Shown here piece after piece: positions 44,770 through 53,702 of a stretch of 64,000 nt of DNA. The DNA is from an uncultured Methanobrevibacter sp. GTDB lineage: Archaea; Methanobacteriota; Methanobacteria; Methanobacteriales; Methanobacteriaceae. The DNA is taken from positions 1-64,000 of the forward strand of contig ONSJ01000008.1 in NCBI GenBank assembly GCA_900320515.1. The letters run 5' to 3'. The stretch's first letter is position 1. The number at the start of each line of letters is the position of its first letter. The translations under genes and the position numbers were made by a program. The notes below the pieces were generated by a model. The model ran no database searches. It was given only the letters and a program-made list of their open reading frames with translations, and was not told the origin of the DNA.

Positions 44770-45182
44770 TGGCACTTAATTTGAGTCCTGAAAAAGGCGT
44801 TAAACTAACCAAAAAAGACAGAGCACATGTTATGAAGAAAATGAAACAGGGTTGGAAGGCAACATGCCTGATACCTGACTATGTCTTTGACGAAAACGGC
44901 AACATTCAAATTGCAAGCGACAAAAACCGCAGAATCGTTAGAATCGTTAAGTTCAAGGATGACGGAATCCACATTGAAAATGCCCTAAAAAGCAAAAACC
45001 TTAGAATCAACTGGAAAAAAATAGCTGCAATAAACAAATCAAAAGAAGTAAAAAACGGTTTAGAAATTAAAATGAGAGACGGAAGATACGTCTCATTCAG
45101 CATTTATAATTCCTACAAATATAATCAGATAATGGAATTCATTGCGAATTATATAGTTAAAAAGTGTGAAGAAACACCTTAA
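44769..45182 (+). CDS. Small PH-like domain protein, 137 aa
   Basis: A 137-residue basic protein whose stretch from about residue 45 (RIVRIVKFKDDGIHIENALK, then NWKKIAAINKSKEVKNGLEI) looks like a bacterial/archaeal PH-like beta domain ending in a helix (NQIMEFIANYIVKKC). Its start overlaps the stop of the CobQ-like gene, so the two are coupled. Function is unknown. It meets ribB convergently with no gap. Confidence 0.65.
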   Translation: MALNLSPEKGVKLTKKDRAHVMKKMKQGWKATCLIPDYVFDENGNIQIASDKNRRIVRIVKFKDDGIHIENALKSKNLRINWKKIAAINKSKEVKNGLEIKMRDGRYVSFSIYNSYKYNQIMEFIANYIVKKCEETP

Positions 45183-45866
45183 CTATTCTTTTAAGTATTC
45201 ATTAATGATGTCTTCGCCTCTAAGTAAAACCAGTCCGTTTTCTTCGGCGTATTTGCGGGCATCAGCCACTGATGTTGCCTGACCGGTTTCACCATCCATC
45301 ATTTCGCACACTACACAGACAGGAGTAACGCCTGCAAGCTCACATAATGCAAGACCTATTTCTGTATGTCCTTGCCTGTTTTTAACAAGTCCTTCTGCTC
45401 CTCTTAAAAGACATACGTGACCAGGAGACCTGAATGTTGCACCGAACTCATCAAATCTTTCTTCTTTCATCATTATGGCCATTTCAGATATTGTCATTGC
45501 TCTGTCATGGTCTGTTACGCCTGTGAAAGATTTTCTGTGGTTTGCCCAAACTGAAAATGATGATCTTTCATCGTATGGAATGTCTGTTGGTGCAAGTTTT
45601 GCAAGTTCCGGATATTTTTCAGTTGCGGCTTTCATGATGTCCACCATAAACGGCAAATGAATCGCATCACAGAAATCATCGTGAAGGCAATTGCAGATTA
45701 AACCGCCTGCGTCATTTCTCATTGTTGCAATTGATTTGGGGGTTACGAATTCGGAAGCGATGATCATGTCGACTTCCCCTTCCCTGTCGTCATCGTCAAA
45801 AACAAGTACAAATTGACCATTTCTTATAGCTTCTAAAGCTTTATCTAAATCTGTTTCTTGATTCAT
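45183..45866 (-). CDS. ribB: 3,4-dihydroxy-2-butanone 4-phosphate synthase
   Basis: RibB makes the four-carbon unit of riboflavin from ribulose 5-phosphate. The 227-residue protein has the acidic loop DDDREGEVDMIIASEF, RNDAGGLICN, and the His region GHVCLLRGAEGLVKNRQGHT ending in HTEIGLALCELAG. AAGGAGAT precedes the ATG by 5-8 bases. An FMN riboswitch lies in its leader (45923-46048), so it is most likely switched off by FMN. ribK lies just upstream on the same strand. Confidence 0.96.
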   Translation of the reverse strand: MNQETDLDKALEAIRNGQFVLVFDDDDREGEVDMIIASEFVTPKSIATMRNDAGGLICNCLHDDFCDAIHLPFMVDIMKAATEKYPELAKLAPTDIPYDERSSFSVWANHRKSFTGVTDHDRAMTISEMAIMMKEERFDEFGATFRSPGHVCLLRGAEGLVKNRQGHTEIGLALCELAGVTPVCVVCEMMDGETGQATSVADARKYAEENGLVLLRGEDIINEYLKE

Positions 45867-45922
45867 AGTAATATCTCCTTATATACTAGAACCAGGGCTA
45901 AAAATAACTAAATAACTATTAT

Positions 45923-46048
45923 CTTCTCTTCCATCCGGACTATCACCGTCGGTTTTGGAATCTCACCAAATCAACACGTTTTTTGTGCTCGTGGACTTAT
46001 TTTATCAAAATCACCACCGGTGGGGAATTGCACCCCGCCCCGAGAACG
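45923..46048 (-). ncRNA. FMN riboswitch (RFN element) in the ribB leader
   Basis: The minus strand shows the RFN element in order: GGGGCGGGGTGCAATTCCCC then ACCGGTGGT, AGTCCACGAGC, GATTTGGTGAGATTCCAAAA, CCGACGGTGATAGTC and GGATGGAAGAGAA. These are the strongly conserved blocks of the six-helix FMN aptamer. It ends about 55 bases before the ribB ATG; the ribosome binding site AAGGAGAT lies within AGTATAT...ATATTACT, a possible weak hairpin, so control of translation is likely. FMN riboswitches are overwhelmingly bacterial; transfer into this archaeal lineage is inferred. Confidence 0.93.
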
Positions 46049-46054
46049 TATTAA

Positions 46055-46082
46055 AAAATATATTCATCATGTATAAAATACT
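46055..46082 (-). promoter_or_regulatory. Promoter of the riboswitch-ribB transcript
   Basis: Minus-strand TATA candidates TTTTATACAT (about 46071-46080) and GAATATATTTT (about 46055-46065) lie between the ribK stop and the aptamer. The former would start transcription near 46048-46050, at the aptamer edge. This implies ribB has its own promoter besides any read-through from ribK. Confidence 0.45.
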
Positions 46083-46090
46083 TTATGGTA

Positions 46091-46465
46091 TCAAAATTCC
46101 AAAGTTACAATGTCGCCGTCTTCAAGGCCCAGCTCATCCCTCAATCGGACTTCGGCGATGAACTCAAGATAGTTCATGTCATGAACCGTTTTGGCCGGAA
46201 AGACTATTGCCCCTTTAACTTCATCGTTTAATACGGCTTCAATGTATTTAACGGCCCCGAATCCTTCACCCGGCTTGATTATGTTTTGACAGTTATCCTT
46301 GATTTCATTGATTTCATCAAGATACTCGTCGCTGACAACAACATTCAATGTTCCGGGATATGGAACGAAACCCAGATTTTTCCTGAACTCGTTTGAGTAG
46401 AATTCCTGTGATATGAAAAATGCGCCCTTTCCCAAACCGGCCTTAACTTCACCATCGATTTTCAT
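46091..46465 (-). CDS. ribK: CTP-dependent riboflavin kinase
   Basis: A 124-residue archaeal riboflavin kinase that uses CTP to make FMN. The cradle-loop barrel pattern is visible: GEVKAGLGKGAFFISQEFY with the nucleotide loop, FVPYPGTLNVVVSDEY, and C-terminal IAEVRLRDELGLEDGDIVTL. Length matches MJ0056-type enzymes (about 130). It lies just upstream of the FMN riboswitch and ribB on the same strand, so FMN synthesis and FMN sensing are placed together. The kinase itself is not downstream of the switch. Confidence 0.93.
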   Translation of the reverse strand: MKIDGEVKAGLGKGAFFISQEFYSNEFRKNLGFVPYPGTLNVVVSDEYLDEINEIKDNCQNIIKPGEGFGAVKYIEAVLNDEVKGAIVFPAKTVHDMNYLEFIAEVRLRDELGLEDGDIVTLEF

Positions 46466-46676
46466 TAAATAACCTCAAATTAAATGATATCAAATTAAAT
46501 AAGTATCAAAATTTTAAACTATATTTTCAATTTAATCAAAGCATCAAATAAATGTTTTAAATTTGCTTTAAGAAATATAGATTCGACACTATACATTTAA
46601 TTTTTTTTGATTAATAAATATTTTTAACAATGAAGAATATAGTAATACTATAATAAAATTTTACAGGGTAATCGAA

Positions 46677-48320
46677 ATGGAAATAAAAACTATCTCTACA
46701 GATGTGTTAATAATTGGATCCGGAGGAGCAGGTTCAAGAGCGGCTATCGAAGTTGACGATGCGGGCCTAAATGCAATCATAGTATCAAAAGGATTGTCAT
46801 TCAGGTCAGGCTGTACAGGAATGGCGGAAGGAGGATACAATGCAGTATTCAAAACCGTCGATAAGGATGATTCCATAGACGCTCACTTTAACGACACTCT
46901 AAAAGGTGGAAGCTATCTAAACGACAAGAAACTGGTCGAAATACTCGTCAGTGAGTCACCAAAAAGATTGGTTGACCTTGAAAACTACGGCGCACTGTTC
47001 GACAGACAGGAATCTGGTGAAATAGACCAGAGACCATTCGGAGGTCAAAGCTTCAGAAGAACCTGCTATCAGGGAGACAGAACAGGAGCGGAGCTGTTGA
47101 ATGCCCTTAAAGAGGAGATCATCAGAAGAGATATAGAATGCATCGATGAGGTAATGATTACATCCCTTGTCACTGACGGCAATCAGGTTATAGGTGCAAC
47201 CGGCCTGAACCTGAAAGATTCAAGCCTGATATACTTCAAGGCAAAAGCAACCATCCTTGCAAGCGGAGGAGCCGGACAACTGTACCCTGTAACATCCAAT
47301 ACCTTCCAAAAAAACGGAGACGGCTATGCAATATCCTACCGTGCCGGAGCAAACCTTGTTGATATGGAACAGGTTCAGTTCCACCCGACAGGAATGGTGG
47401 CACCCGAATCCAAAAAGGGAGTTCTTGTAACCGAAGCCGTAAGGGCCGAAGGCGGAAAGCTCATAAACAGCGAAGGCGAAAGATTCATGAGCAAATATGC
47501 CCCTGAAAAGATGGAGCTCGCTACACGTGATGTCGTTGCAAGATCAATCTATCAGGAAATCATTGAAGGAAGAGGAACCGAAAACGGCGGAGTATATCTG
47601 GACATTTCACACCTGGATGACGATTATATAGATGAAAAGCTCGAAACAATGGTTCTGCAGTTTGAAAATGTTGGAGTGGACATCAAACACGGTCCGATAG
47701 AAGTGGCACCGACCGCACACCACTTTATGGGCGGGCTTAAAATAAATACCGATGCATCAAGTTCCCTTGACAACCTCTTTGGAGCCGGAGAGGTCTGCGG
47801 CGGAGTCCATGGAGCGAACCGTTTGGGCGGCAATGCACTGGCTGATACCCAGGTGTTCGGTAGGATTGCCGGTGTGAGCGCATCAAAGGCCGCAAAGGAA
47901 AGCGAACTCAAAAGCAATGAGGAAATGGTTCGTGAAGAAGCCTCAAGAATTGAGGGCCTGATTAAAAAAGGGTCCATAAAACCGAAGGAATTCAAAAACA
48001 GAATCAAAAACCTGATGTGGGAAAAGGTTGCAATAGTCCGTGAAGAAAAGACTTTGAACGAGGCATTGGGCCAGCTTCAGGAAATGCAGAAGGAACTTGC
48101 TGATTTGGATGTCAGCGACAAAAAACAATACAATACTGATTTAGTAACCGCCCTTGAAGTAATAAACATGATTGAAATCTGTATCTTAACTGTTAAATCA
48201 GCGATCATACGCAGAGAAAGCCGTGGTGCACACTTCAGAAGCGATTTTCCTGAAACTAAGGATGAATGGAAAAAGAGTATAATAATAAATAAAAATAAAA
48301 TAGAATTTGAAGCTAGATAG
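46677..48320 (+). CDS. tfrA: Thiol:fumarate reductase subunit A / fumarate reductase flavoprotein
   Basis: A 547-residue flavoprotein. The FAD motif is VLIIGSGGAGSRAAIEVDDA, with GCTGMAEGGYNAVF (His of SdhA replaced in this group), active-site stretches FGGQSFRRTCYQGDRTG and MEQVQFHPTGMV, RAEGGKLINSEGERFM, and APTAHHFMGGLKI. In Methanobacteriales this enzyme oxidises coenzymes M and B to the heterodisulphide while reducing fumarate to succinate. Subunit B is not in the window. The C-terminus overlaps the deaminase gene by 8 bases, convergently. Other SdhA-like roles are less likely. Confidence 0.88.
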   Translation: MEIKTISTDVLIIGSGGAGSRAAIEVDDAGLNAIIVSKGLSFRSGCTGMAEGGYNAVFKTVDKDDSIDAHFNDTLKGGSYLNDKKLVEILVSESPKRLVDLENYGALFDRQESGEIDQRPFGGQSFRRTCYQGDRTGAELLNALKEEIIRRDIECIDEVMITSLVTDGNQVIGATGLNLKDSSLIYFKAKATILASGGAGQLYPVTSNTFQKNGDGYAISYRAGANLVDMEQVQFHPTGMVAPESKKGVLVTEAVRAEGGKLINSEGERFMSKYAPEKMELATRDVVARSIYQEIIEGRGTENGGVYLDISHLDDDYIDEKLETMVLQFENVGVDIKHGPIEVAPTAHHFMGGLKINTDASSSLDNLFGAGEVCGGVHGANRLGGNALADTQVFGRIAGVSASKAAKESELKSNEEMVREEASRIEGLIKKGSIKPKEFKNRIKNLMWEKVAIVREEKTLNEALGQLQEMQKELADLDVSDKKQYNTDLVTALEVINMIEICILTVKSAIIRRESRGAHFRSDFPETKDEWKKSIIINKNKIEFEAR

Positions 48321-49614
48321 CTTCTTTTAATTCTTTTATGGCCTGTTTGGCTTTAGCATATATTTCATCCTCATCCAAAGTAGTCAATTTCTTATTTTCC
48401 ATTAATATTTTACCGTTACAAATGGTAGTGTCTACATTTGAACCGTTAGCGGAATAAATTACATTGGAGGACAAAGATGAACTGTCCGGAACCATATTGG
48501 CACTGTTGGTGTCTATTAAAATAATGTCTGCCTTTTTACCGACTTCAATAGAACCTATCTCATCGTCTAATCCCAAAGCTTCGGCACCTTTAATGGTAGC
48601 CATTTCAATGGCTTCATCGGAAGTCAATACCTTAGGATCCAAGGTTGAAACCTTTTGAAGCAAACTGGCAGTCTTCAACTCTTCAATCAAGTCAAGATTG
48701 TTGTTTGAAGAAGCACCATCGGTACCTATGGAAACACAGATATCATTTTCGATCAGTTTTGAAACCGGAGCAACACCTGAAGCCAATTTCATGTTACTGC
48801 AAGGGTTGTGTGACACTTTTACACCATGCTTTTTGATTATTTCGATTTCCTCATCACTTAACCATACACAGTGTGCAGCAACAACATCAGAACCTAAAAA
48901 TCCGATTTTTTCCAAGTATTCGAATGGCCTTATGCCTCTTTCATCCAAACTGTCATTGATTTCCTTCTGGGTTTCAGAAACATGTATATGAATTCCAATG
49001 TTATGCTCATCAGCCAGTTCACGTACTTTAACGAGGAGTTCCTCTGAAGCTGTATATGGGGAGTGTGGACCGAAAAATACCTTGATTCTTCCGTCAGCCA
49101 TTCCATTGCAGGTATCATATAGCGCCATGTTTTCCTTAATTTCAGCTTCTCTCCTTTCGGCATCGCTAAAGTCTATCATTCCATATGACAGGACTGCCCT
49201 GATTCCAGCATCATCAACTGCACGGGCAACATCTTCCATGTAGAAGTACATGTCAGAAAATGTTGTTGTTCCTGATTTTATTAACTCAACAGCTCCCAAA
49301 AGGGCGCCAATATAACAGTAATCACCATTGAGATTTGCTTCCATCGGCCATATATGATCGTTCAGCCAACTGTCAAGGCTCAAGTCATCGGCAAGGCCTC
49401 TGAATAATGTCATTGACAAATGAGTGTGAGTGTTGATTAATCCCGGAAGTAGTATTTTGCCTTCCGCATCGATTATCTTATCAGCATTGCTGTCGTCGAT
49501 TTCATCGGAAATTTCAGCGATTAAATCGTCTTTAATTAATAAGCATTGCTTTTTGTTTTCAAAATTATTCGGGTTTAAAATTAATGCGTTTTTAATCAAA
49601 ATAGTATTATTCAT
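48313..49614 (-). CDS. dadD: 5'-deoxyadenosine deaminase / S-adenosylhomocysteine deaminase family
   Basis: A 433-residue amidohydrolase. Zinc ligands are visible as NTHTHLSMTLFRG (HxH), HIHVSET, AHCVWLSDEE and IGTDGASSNNNLDL (Asp). This MtaD/SsnA-type subgroup in methanogens deaminates 5'-deoxyadenosine, SAH and methylthioadenosine, salvaging products of radical SAM enzymes and methyl transfer. Length is normal. It precedes the histone gene on the same strand, with 43 bases between them. Preferred substrate not determined. Confidence 0.88.
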   Translation of the reverse strand: MNNTILIKNALILNPNNFENKKQCLLIKDDLIAEISDEIDDSNADKIIDAEGKILLPGLINTHTHLSMTLFRGLADDLSLDSWLNDHIWPMEANLNGDYCYIGALLGAVELIKSGTTTFSDMYFYMEDVARAVDDAGIRAVLSYGMIDFSDAERREAEIKENMALYDTCNGMADGRIKVFFGPHSPYTASEELLVKVRELADEHNIGIHIHVSETQKEINDSLDERGIRPFEYLEKIGFLGSDVVAAHCVWLSDEEIEIIKKHGVKVSHNPCSNMKLASGVAPVSKLIENDICVSIGTDGASSNNNLDLIEELKTASLLQKVSTLDPKVLTSDEAIEMATIKGAEALGLDDEIGSIEVGKKADIILIDTNSANMVPDSSSLSSNVIYSANGSNVDTTICNGKILMENKKLTTLDEDEIYAKAKQAIKELKEAI

Positions 49615-49657
49615 GATAACACCTTAAAAAAAATAAAAAAAAGTTAGCTAAAAATAT

Positions 49658-49873
49658 TTATAAGTTTTTGATAGCTAATTTAATATCATCTGCTTTAACA
49701 GTTTTACGTTTTGCGATTTTTGCAACATTGTTTGCTTCTTTAGCAACATCACGAGCTACTTCTTCTAAGTAGTCAGCTAATGCAGCTTTTGCATCTTCGC
49801 TAACTCTTTCTGCACCAGATTCTTTGATGATTCTTGCGATAGGAGCTTTTGGTATTTCAGACATAATTTTCAC
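49658..49873 (-). CDS. Archaeal histone (HMf family)
   Basis: A 71-residue histone fold: SEIPKAPIARIIKESGAERV, helix 2 EDAKAALADYLEEVARDVAK, and the final helix KADDIKLAIKNL. Basic residues K and R at loops fit DNA contact (RKTVKADD). Such proteins form dimers that stack into hypernucleosomes on DNA. A GAGGTGA ribosome binding site lies 7 bases before the start. Two stacked perfect dyads lie in the promoter region (49893-49942), unusual for a single-gene promoter and perhaps autoregulatory. Confidence 0.95.
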   Translation of the reverse strand: MKIMSEIPKAPIARIIKESGAERVSEDAKAALADYLEEVARDVAKEANNVAKIAKRKTVKADDIKLAIKNL

Positions 49874-49892
49874 CTCACATAAATTCTGTTAA

Positions 49893-49942
49893 AACTTATT
49901 ATTATCAACTAATAATAAGTTAAATAAGATATAATATATCTT
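49893..49942 (-). promoter_or_regulatory. Two stacked dyads at the histone promoter
   Basis: AACTTATTATTA (49893-49904), centre TCAAC, TAATAATAAGTT (49910-49921) is a perfect 12-bp inverted repeat, and AAGATATA-A-TATATCTT (49926-49942) a perfect 8-bp one. They lie 20-70 bases upstream of the histone start, over the likely TATA box (GATATATTATATC). AT-rich sequence makes chance dyads more common, but two perfect ones side by side is notable. Confidence 0.5.
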
Positions 49943-50104
49943 AATATTTAAATATTTCGCTAAATTATGCCATGATTTAAAAATCGATGATAAAAATTTC
50001 CAAATTCTTAAAAATAAAAGTAGTAATATTTATTATAAATCAATAAAGATTATTAATAACAATATTTAAATAATATTATCAGATAAAAAAAATTTTGAGA
50101 AGAT

Positions 50105-50968
50105 ATGATGAAAATTAAAATTGCGGTTCCTTCAAAAGGAAGAATCAGTGAACCATCTATAAACATCTTGGAAAAGGCAGGACTTGGATTAATCGATAAA
50201 AGCAATCGTAAACTAATTTCAAAAACATTCAACGAAAATATAGAAGTTATGTTTGCAAGAGCATCCGACATACCTGAATTTGTCAATGACGGTGTGGCTG
50301 ACATTGGAATAACAGGTGTGGATTTGATAAGGGAAAATGAAGCGGATGTATGTGAACTGCTTGACCTAAGATTCGGACAGACAAAACTGGTCCTGGCGGC
50401 TCCTGAAGAATCAAACATCAATTCAATAAATGACATCACAGAAGACATGAAAGTGGCTACCGAATTTCCTGTCTTAACAAAAAAATATTTGCAGGAAAAA
50501 GGTTTGGATTTGAAAATCGTCAAATTGAGCGGATCAACCGAAGCGGCTCCTTTCATTGGTATTGCAGACTTGATAACAGACCTTACAAGTACAGGAACTA
50601 CTCTTAAAATGAATCATTTGGAAATCATTGATATAATACTGGAAAGTTCCATTAAGCTCATCGCAAATCATGACAGCCTAAAAGATAAAAGGGAATTGAT
50701 TGAAGCTGTAAGCACAAGTATAAAAGGTGTGCTTGATGCAGACAGAAAGAAACTGATCATGATGAACGTTGATGAAAGCGATTTGAATAAAGTAAAAGAA
50801 GTGATGCCATCAATGGGTGGCCTGACAATATCCGAAGTATTATCCGATAAAAAGACTGTTGCCGTGCAAGCGGTGATTGATGAAAAAGAGGTTTTTGAAC
50901 TTGTCAATGATTTGAGAAATGCCGGTGCCCGTGATATTCTCGTTGTGCCAATTGAAAGAATAATCTAA
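50105..50968 (+). CDS. hisG: ATP phosphoribosyltransferase, long form
   Basis: HisG starts histidine synthesis by joining ATP and PRPP. The 287-residue protein is the long form: [20 protein letters not shown], the PRPP loop region [15 protein letters not shown], and [18 protein letters not shown], with a C-terminal ACT-like regulatory domain ([30 protein letters not shown]) that binds histidine. No HisZ is needed. It is followed 5 bases later by pyrB, probably cotranscribed. The second Met (50108) could also be the start. Confidence 0.95.
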   Translation: MMKIKIAVPSKGRISEPSINILEKAGLGLIDKSNRKLISKTFNENIEVMFARASDIPEFVNDGVADIGITGVDLIRENEADVCELLDLRFGQTKLVLAAPEESNINSINDITEDMKVATEFPVLTKKYLQEKGLDLKIVKLSGSTEAAPFIGIADLITDLTSTGTTLKMNHLEIIDIILESSIKLIANHDSLKDKRELIEAVSTSIKGVLDADRKKLIMMNVDESDLNKVKEVMPSMGGLTISEVLSDKKTVAVQAVIDEKEVFELVNDLRNAGARDILVVPIERII

Positions 50969-50972
50969 AAAG

Positions 50973-51908
50973 GTGGTTAAAATTTTCAAACTGAAAAACA
51001 TTATTTCAATTAAAGACTTTGAAAGAGAAGACATAGAATATATTCTTGATGAAGCTTCCACATTAGAAGATATCGCTCAATCCAAAGCGATTTCAGATGA
51101 ATTAAAAGGAAAAGTATTAGGTTTGATGTTTTTTGAACCATCAACAAGAACAAGAATATCCTTTGAAACTGCGATGAAACGTTTCAATGGGCAATGCATT
51201 GGATTTGCAAGCAGCGACTCAAGTTCTGTTTCAAAAGGTGAAAGCATTGCAGATACCGCCAAAATGTTTGAAGCATACAGCGATGCGCTTGTAATCAGAC
51301 ACGAGCTTGAGGGAGTATCAAAATTCATATCAGACCTAGTAGATGTTCCTGTCATAAATGCCGGTGACGGTGCAGGACAGCATCCTACACAGACACTGCT
51401 CGACCTATACACCATAAGAGATGAAATCGGATCAATCGACAATTTAAATATCGCTTTGATTGGAGATTTGAAATTCGGCCGTACTGTGCATTCACTAGCC
51501 CAATCCTTAACCTTATTCAATAACATTAAAATTTATCTTGTATCTCCTCAGGAACTCAGAATGCCTCAGGAGATTCTGCATGACTTAAACAAAACCAATG
51601 TCGAGTATGTAGAGGTTGATAACATTGAGGATATTATCGATGACGTTGACGTGCTGTATGTAACCAGAATCCAAAAAGAGCGTTTTGTCGACATTGACGA
51701 TTATTTAAAAATAAAAGGCGCCTATATCATCAACAAAAAAATGTTGGAAGGCAAGGATTTGATTGTAATGCATCCACTGCCAAGAATTGATGAAATCGCC
51801 GGTGATGTTGACGATACCAAATATAATAAATATTTCAAACAAGCAGCAAATGCAGTACCGGTTAGGATGGCGATTTTAAAAACTTTAATTAAAAACAACC
51901 CTAAATAG
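50973..51908 (+). CDS. pyrB: Aspartate carbamoyltransferase catalytic subunit
   Basis: PyrB makes carbamoyl aspartate in pyrimidine synthesis. The 311-residue protein has [19 protein letters not shown] (carbamoyl phosphate loop), [17 protein letters not shown] and the C-terminal [11 protein letters not shown], which distinguishes it from ArgF. The start is uncertain: GTG 50973 falls within AAAGGTGG, which itself looks like the ribosome binding site, and no ATG follows before the conserved IISIKDF; a non-standard start a few codons on is possible. pyrI is not adjacent. It converges on cdc6 with an 8-base overlap. Confidence 0.94.
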   Translation: MVKIFKLKNIISIKDFEREDIEYILDEASTLEDIAQSKAISDELKGKVLGLMFFEPSTRTRISFETAMKRFNGQCIGFASSDSSSVSKGESIADTAKMFEAYSDALVIRHELEGVSKFISDLVDVPVINAGDGAGQHPTQTLLDLYTIRDEIGSIDNLNIALIGDLKFGRTVHSLAQSLTLFNNIKIYLVSPQELRMPQEILHDLNKTNVEYVEVDNIEDIIDDVDVLYVTRIQKERFVDIDDYLKIKGAYIINKKMLEGKDLIVMHPLPRIDEIAGDVDDTKYNKYFKQAANAVPVRMAILKTLIKNNPK

Positions 51909-53067
51909 AGTAAAGAGCTGTTTCAAGTAAAGTTTCATCACATTGAAGTTTAATTATGTTAGTTCTACCTTTTCCACGGCCACGTGAAACTGTGTTTGTA
52001 GAAATTATACCGAGCAATTCAAGCTCATTTATGAAATCAAATATCCTTCTGTAAGTCACAGCATCCTTTTTGGAAATCTCAGTGTATGACTCATAAAGTT
52101 TTCCGGATGTTATTTCCTCTTTTTGTTTTGTCAATGTTAATATGGCTAACAGAAGCCTTTGCTGCTGAAGCGGAAGGGTAGATAAGATTTCACTGACTTT
52201 ATTGTGTTCTATTCTTTCCTTAGCTCTTTTTACATGATCGCTTGTCACTTTTTCACTGGCTTCATCAAAAGCCAATTCACCAGCATTCTTTAAAAGGTCC
52301 AATGCATATCTTGCATCGCCTTCCTCTTTAGCGGCCATTGCAGAACATAGCGGAATGACATCGCCATTCAATACATCATCATTGAATGACAATCCAGCCC
52401 TTTCGGATAAAATGTCTGACAATTGATCCGCTCCATAAGGTGGAAATACGATTTCCTTGTCGTTTAGACTGCTTGTAACCCTTGATTTGATTAAATTTTT
52501 AAAGTCAAGATAGTTACTGATTGACAGGACTGCAACATTGTCTGTTCTGGTTAATGTGTATAATATCCCGTCACCATCCTTATCAAGCAATATATCGATT
52601 TCGTCCAAAATAACAATCAGCTGCAGCTTTTTGCCATAGGCATTTGTTCTGAATAAGCTTCTGAATGCATTGACAACTTCCGCCTTGGTCCATCCACGAT
52701 TTGGAACATCACGTCCGAGCCTGTTACATAACTCTGCAATAACCTGATATTCTGTGGTGAAGTCCGTGCATCTGATATATTCTATTTTTACGAAGATGTT
52801 TTCGTTGTCTGCAACTTCCATCAGCTGTTCACGTGCAAATTTAGATGCAGCTGTTTTTCCTGTTCCTGTCTTACCGTATAAAGTAACATTGGATGGAGTG
52901 ACATTATCCAAAACATCAACCCAGTTTCTAGCAATTTCCCTGATTTGCACATCCCTGTGCACTAACTTTTCAGGCAAAAATCTGTGATCCAACGGTTTCT
53001 TGTTTTTAAATATATGATTTTTCCTTCTGTTTGAAATAAGTTCTTCATCCTCAAAAATATTCGCCAT
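51901..53067 (-). CDS. cdc6: Orc1/Cdc6 replication initiator
   Basis: A 388-residue AAA+ initiator. Walker A is [15 protein letters not shown] (residues about 60-74), Walker [13 protein letters not shown], sensor 1 [11 protein letters not shown], and sensor 2 in the [12 protein letters not shown] stretch; the C-terminal 90 residues form a winged helix ([20 protein letters not shown]). ATG 53067 is preferred over GTG 53076 since GGTGG overlaps the GTG and lies 7 bases before the ATG. The initiator gene points away from the adjacent origin at 53.1-53.7 kb, as in other archaea. Confidence 0.95.
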   Translation of the reverse strand: MANIFEDEELISNRRKNHIFKNKKPLDHRFLPEKLVHRDVQIREIARNWVDVLDNVTPSNVTLYGKTGTGKTAASKFAREQLMEVADNENIFVKIEYIRCTDFTTEYQVIAELCNRLGRDVPNRGWTKAEVVNAFRSLFRTNAYGKKLQLIVILDEIDILLDKDGDGILYTLTRTDNVAVLSISNYLDFKNLIKSRVTSSLNDKEIVFPPYGADQLSDILSERAGLSFNDDVLNGDVIPLCSAMAAKEEGDARYALDLLKNAGELAFDEASEKVTSDHVKRAKERIEHNKVSEILSTLPLQQQRLLLAILTLTKQKEEITSGKLYESYTEISKKDAVTYRRIFDFINELELLGIISTNTVSRGRGKGRTNIIKLQCDETLLETALYSI

Positions 53068-53364
53068 CTTTACCACCTAAAAAAATAAGTAAATAACAAA
53101 AATGTCATGAGTATAATTTCCAGTGTTATTATTATTAAATAGCTAATAAATAAAGCTTTTTATTACAAGCTATGAAAATTGTATTAACAATTGAAAAATG
53201 TCATGAATTTAATTTGATTAAATTAAGTTAAATTAAATAAAAATAATTATTTATCGTTAAAATAAAAAATTAATGAATATTAAGTTTTATAATAAAAAAA
53301 TATTCGATTTTTGAAGTTTAATTTTTAAATGTGAAATAGTGTTATTTCAAATATAAGATAATGA

Positions 53365-53376
53365 TTTCAAGTGTAA
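53365..53376 (-). repeat. ORB copy 1
   Basis: TTTCAAGTGTAA (plus strand) in the origin. A weaker TTTCAAATATAA precedes it at 53345-53356, 20 bases upstream. Confidence 0.8.
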
Positions 53377-53474
53377 TTATTTCTAAAAAAAATGAATTCA
53401 CACCCGCCAAATCACTCAATGAACATCAACATCATAAAATTTATCATGATTCTTCACAAAGACAGAGAGGTCCG

Positions 53475-53486
53475 TTTCAAGTGTAA
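53475..53486 (-). repeat. ORB copy 2
   Basis: TTTCAAGTGTAA preceded by GAGAGGTCCG, which supplies a short G-run on the left similar to the extended sites. Confidence 0.8.
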
Positions 53487-53522
53487 CATATTTTGTCGAA
53501 AAGCCCAAAATGAAGACATATA

Positions 53523-53535
53523 TTTCAAGTGTAAA
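53523..53535 (-). repeat. ORB copy 3
   Basis: TTTCAAGTGTAAA, an exact complement of TTTACACTTGAAA. It lies 48 bases from copy 2. Confidence 0.8.
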
Positions 53536-53619
53536 AAATCAATTATTGCACTATTATTATGAAAAAAAGGAATATTAACATGTCAAATCAGCAAAACAAG
53601 TAAAAAAATAAAAGATAAA

Positions 53620-53640
53620 TTTCAAGTGTTACAGTTGAAA
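53620..53640. repeat. ORB inverted pair
   Basis: TTTCAAGTGTTA and TTACAGTTGAAA overlap head to head, making a 21-base palindrome-like site that could bind two Cdc6 molecules facing each other. Confidence 0.75.
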
Positions 53641-53675
53641 TAGACCCCTTCAGTCTTACAATATCAACGAAAACG

Positions 53676-53700
53676 TTTCACTTGAAATGCACCCCTCCCT
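53676..53700 (+). repeat. ORB extended copy at origin right edge
   Basis: TTTCACTTGAAA followed by TGCACCCCTCCCT. The same core and flank recur at 43205-43226 (TTTACACTTGAAATGCACCTCT) and, less exactly, at 63317-63339. The C-rich flank (G-string on the other strand) resembles the extension of full-length archaeal ORB elements. Confidence 0.75.
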
Positions 53701-53702
53701 CT

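Larger units (their letters stand above)
53100..53700. other. Replication origin (oriC) with ORB-type repeats
   Basis: The 626-base spacer next to cdc6 has AT-rich DNA (53205-53300, likely unwinding element) and repeats of core TTTCAAGTGTAA, the complement of TTTACACTTGAAA, known as the Cdc6-binding repeat of the Methanothermobacter origin. Clear copies are at 53365-53376, 53475-53486, 53523-53535, 53620-53640 (an inverted pair) and 53676-53687; weaker ones are at 53117-53129, 53183-53196 and 53345-53356. Flanking gene order agrees with that origin. No gene is present. Confidence 0.88.
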
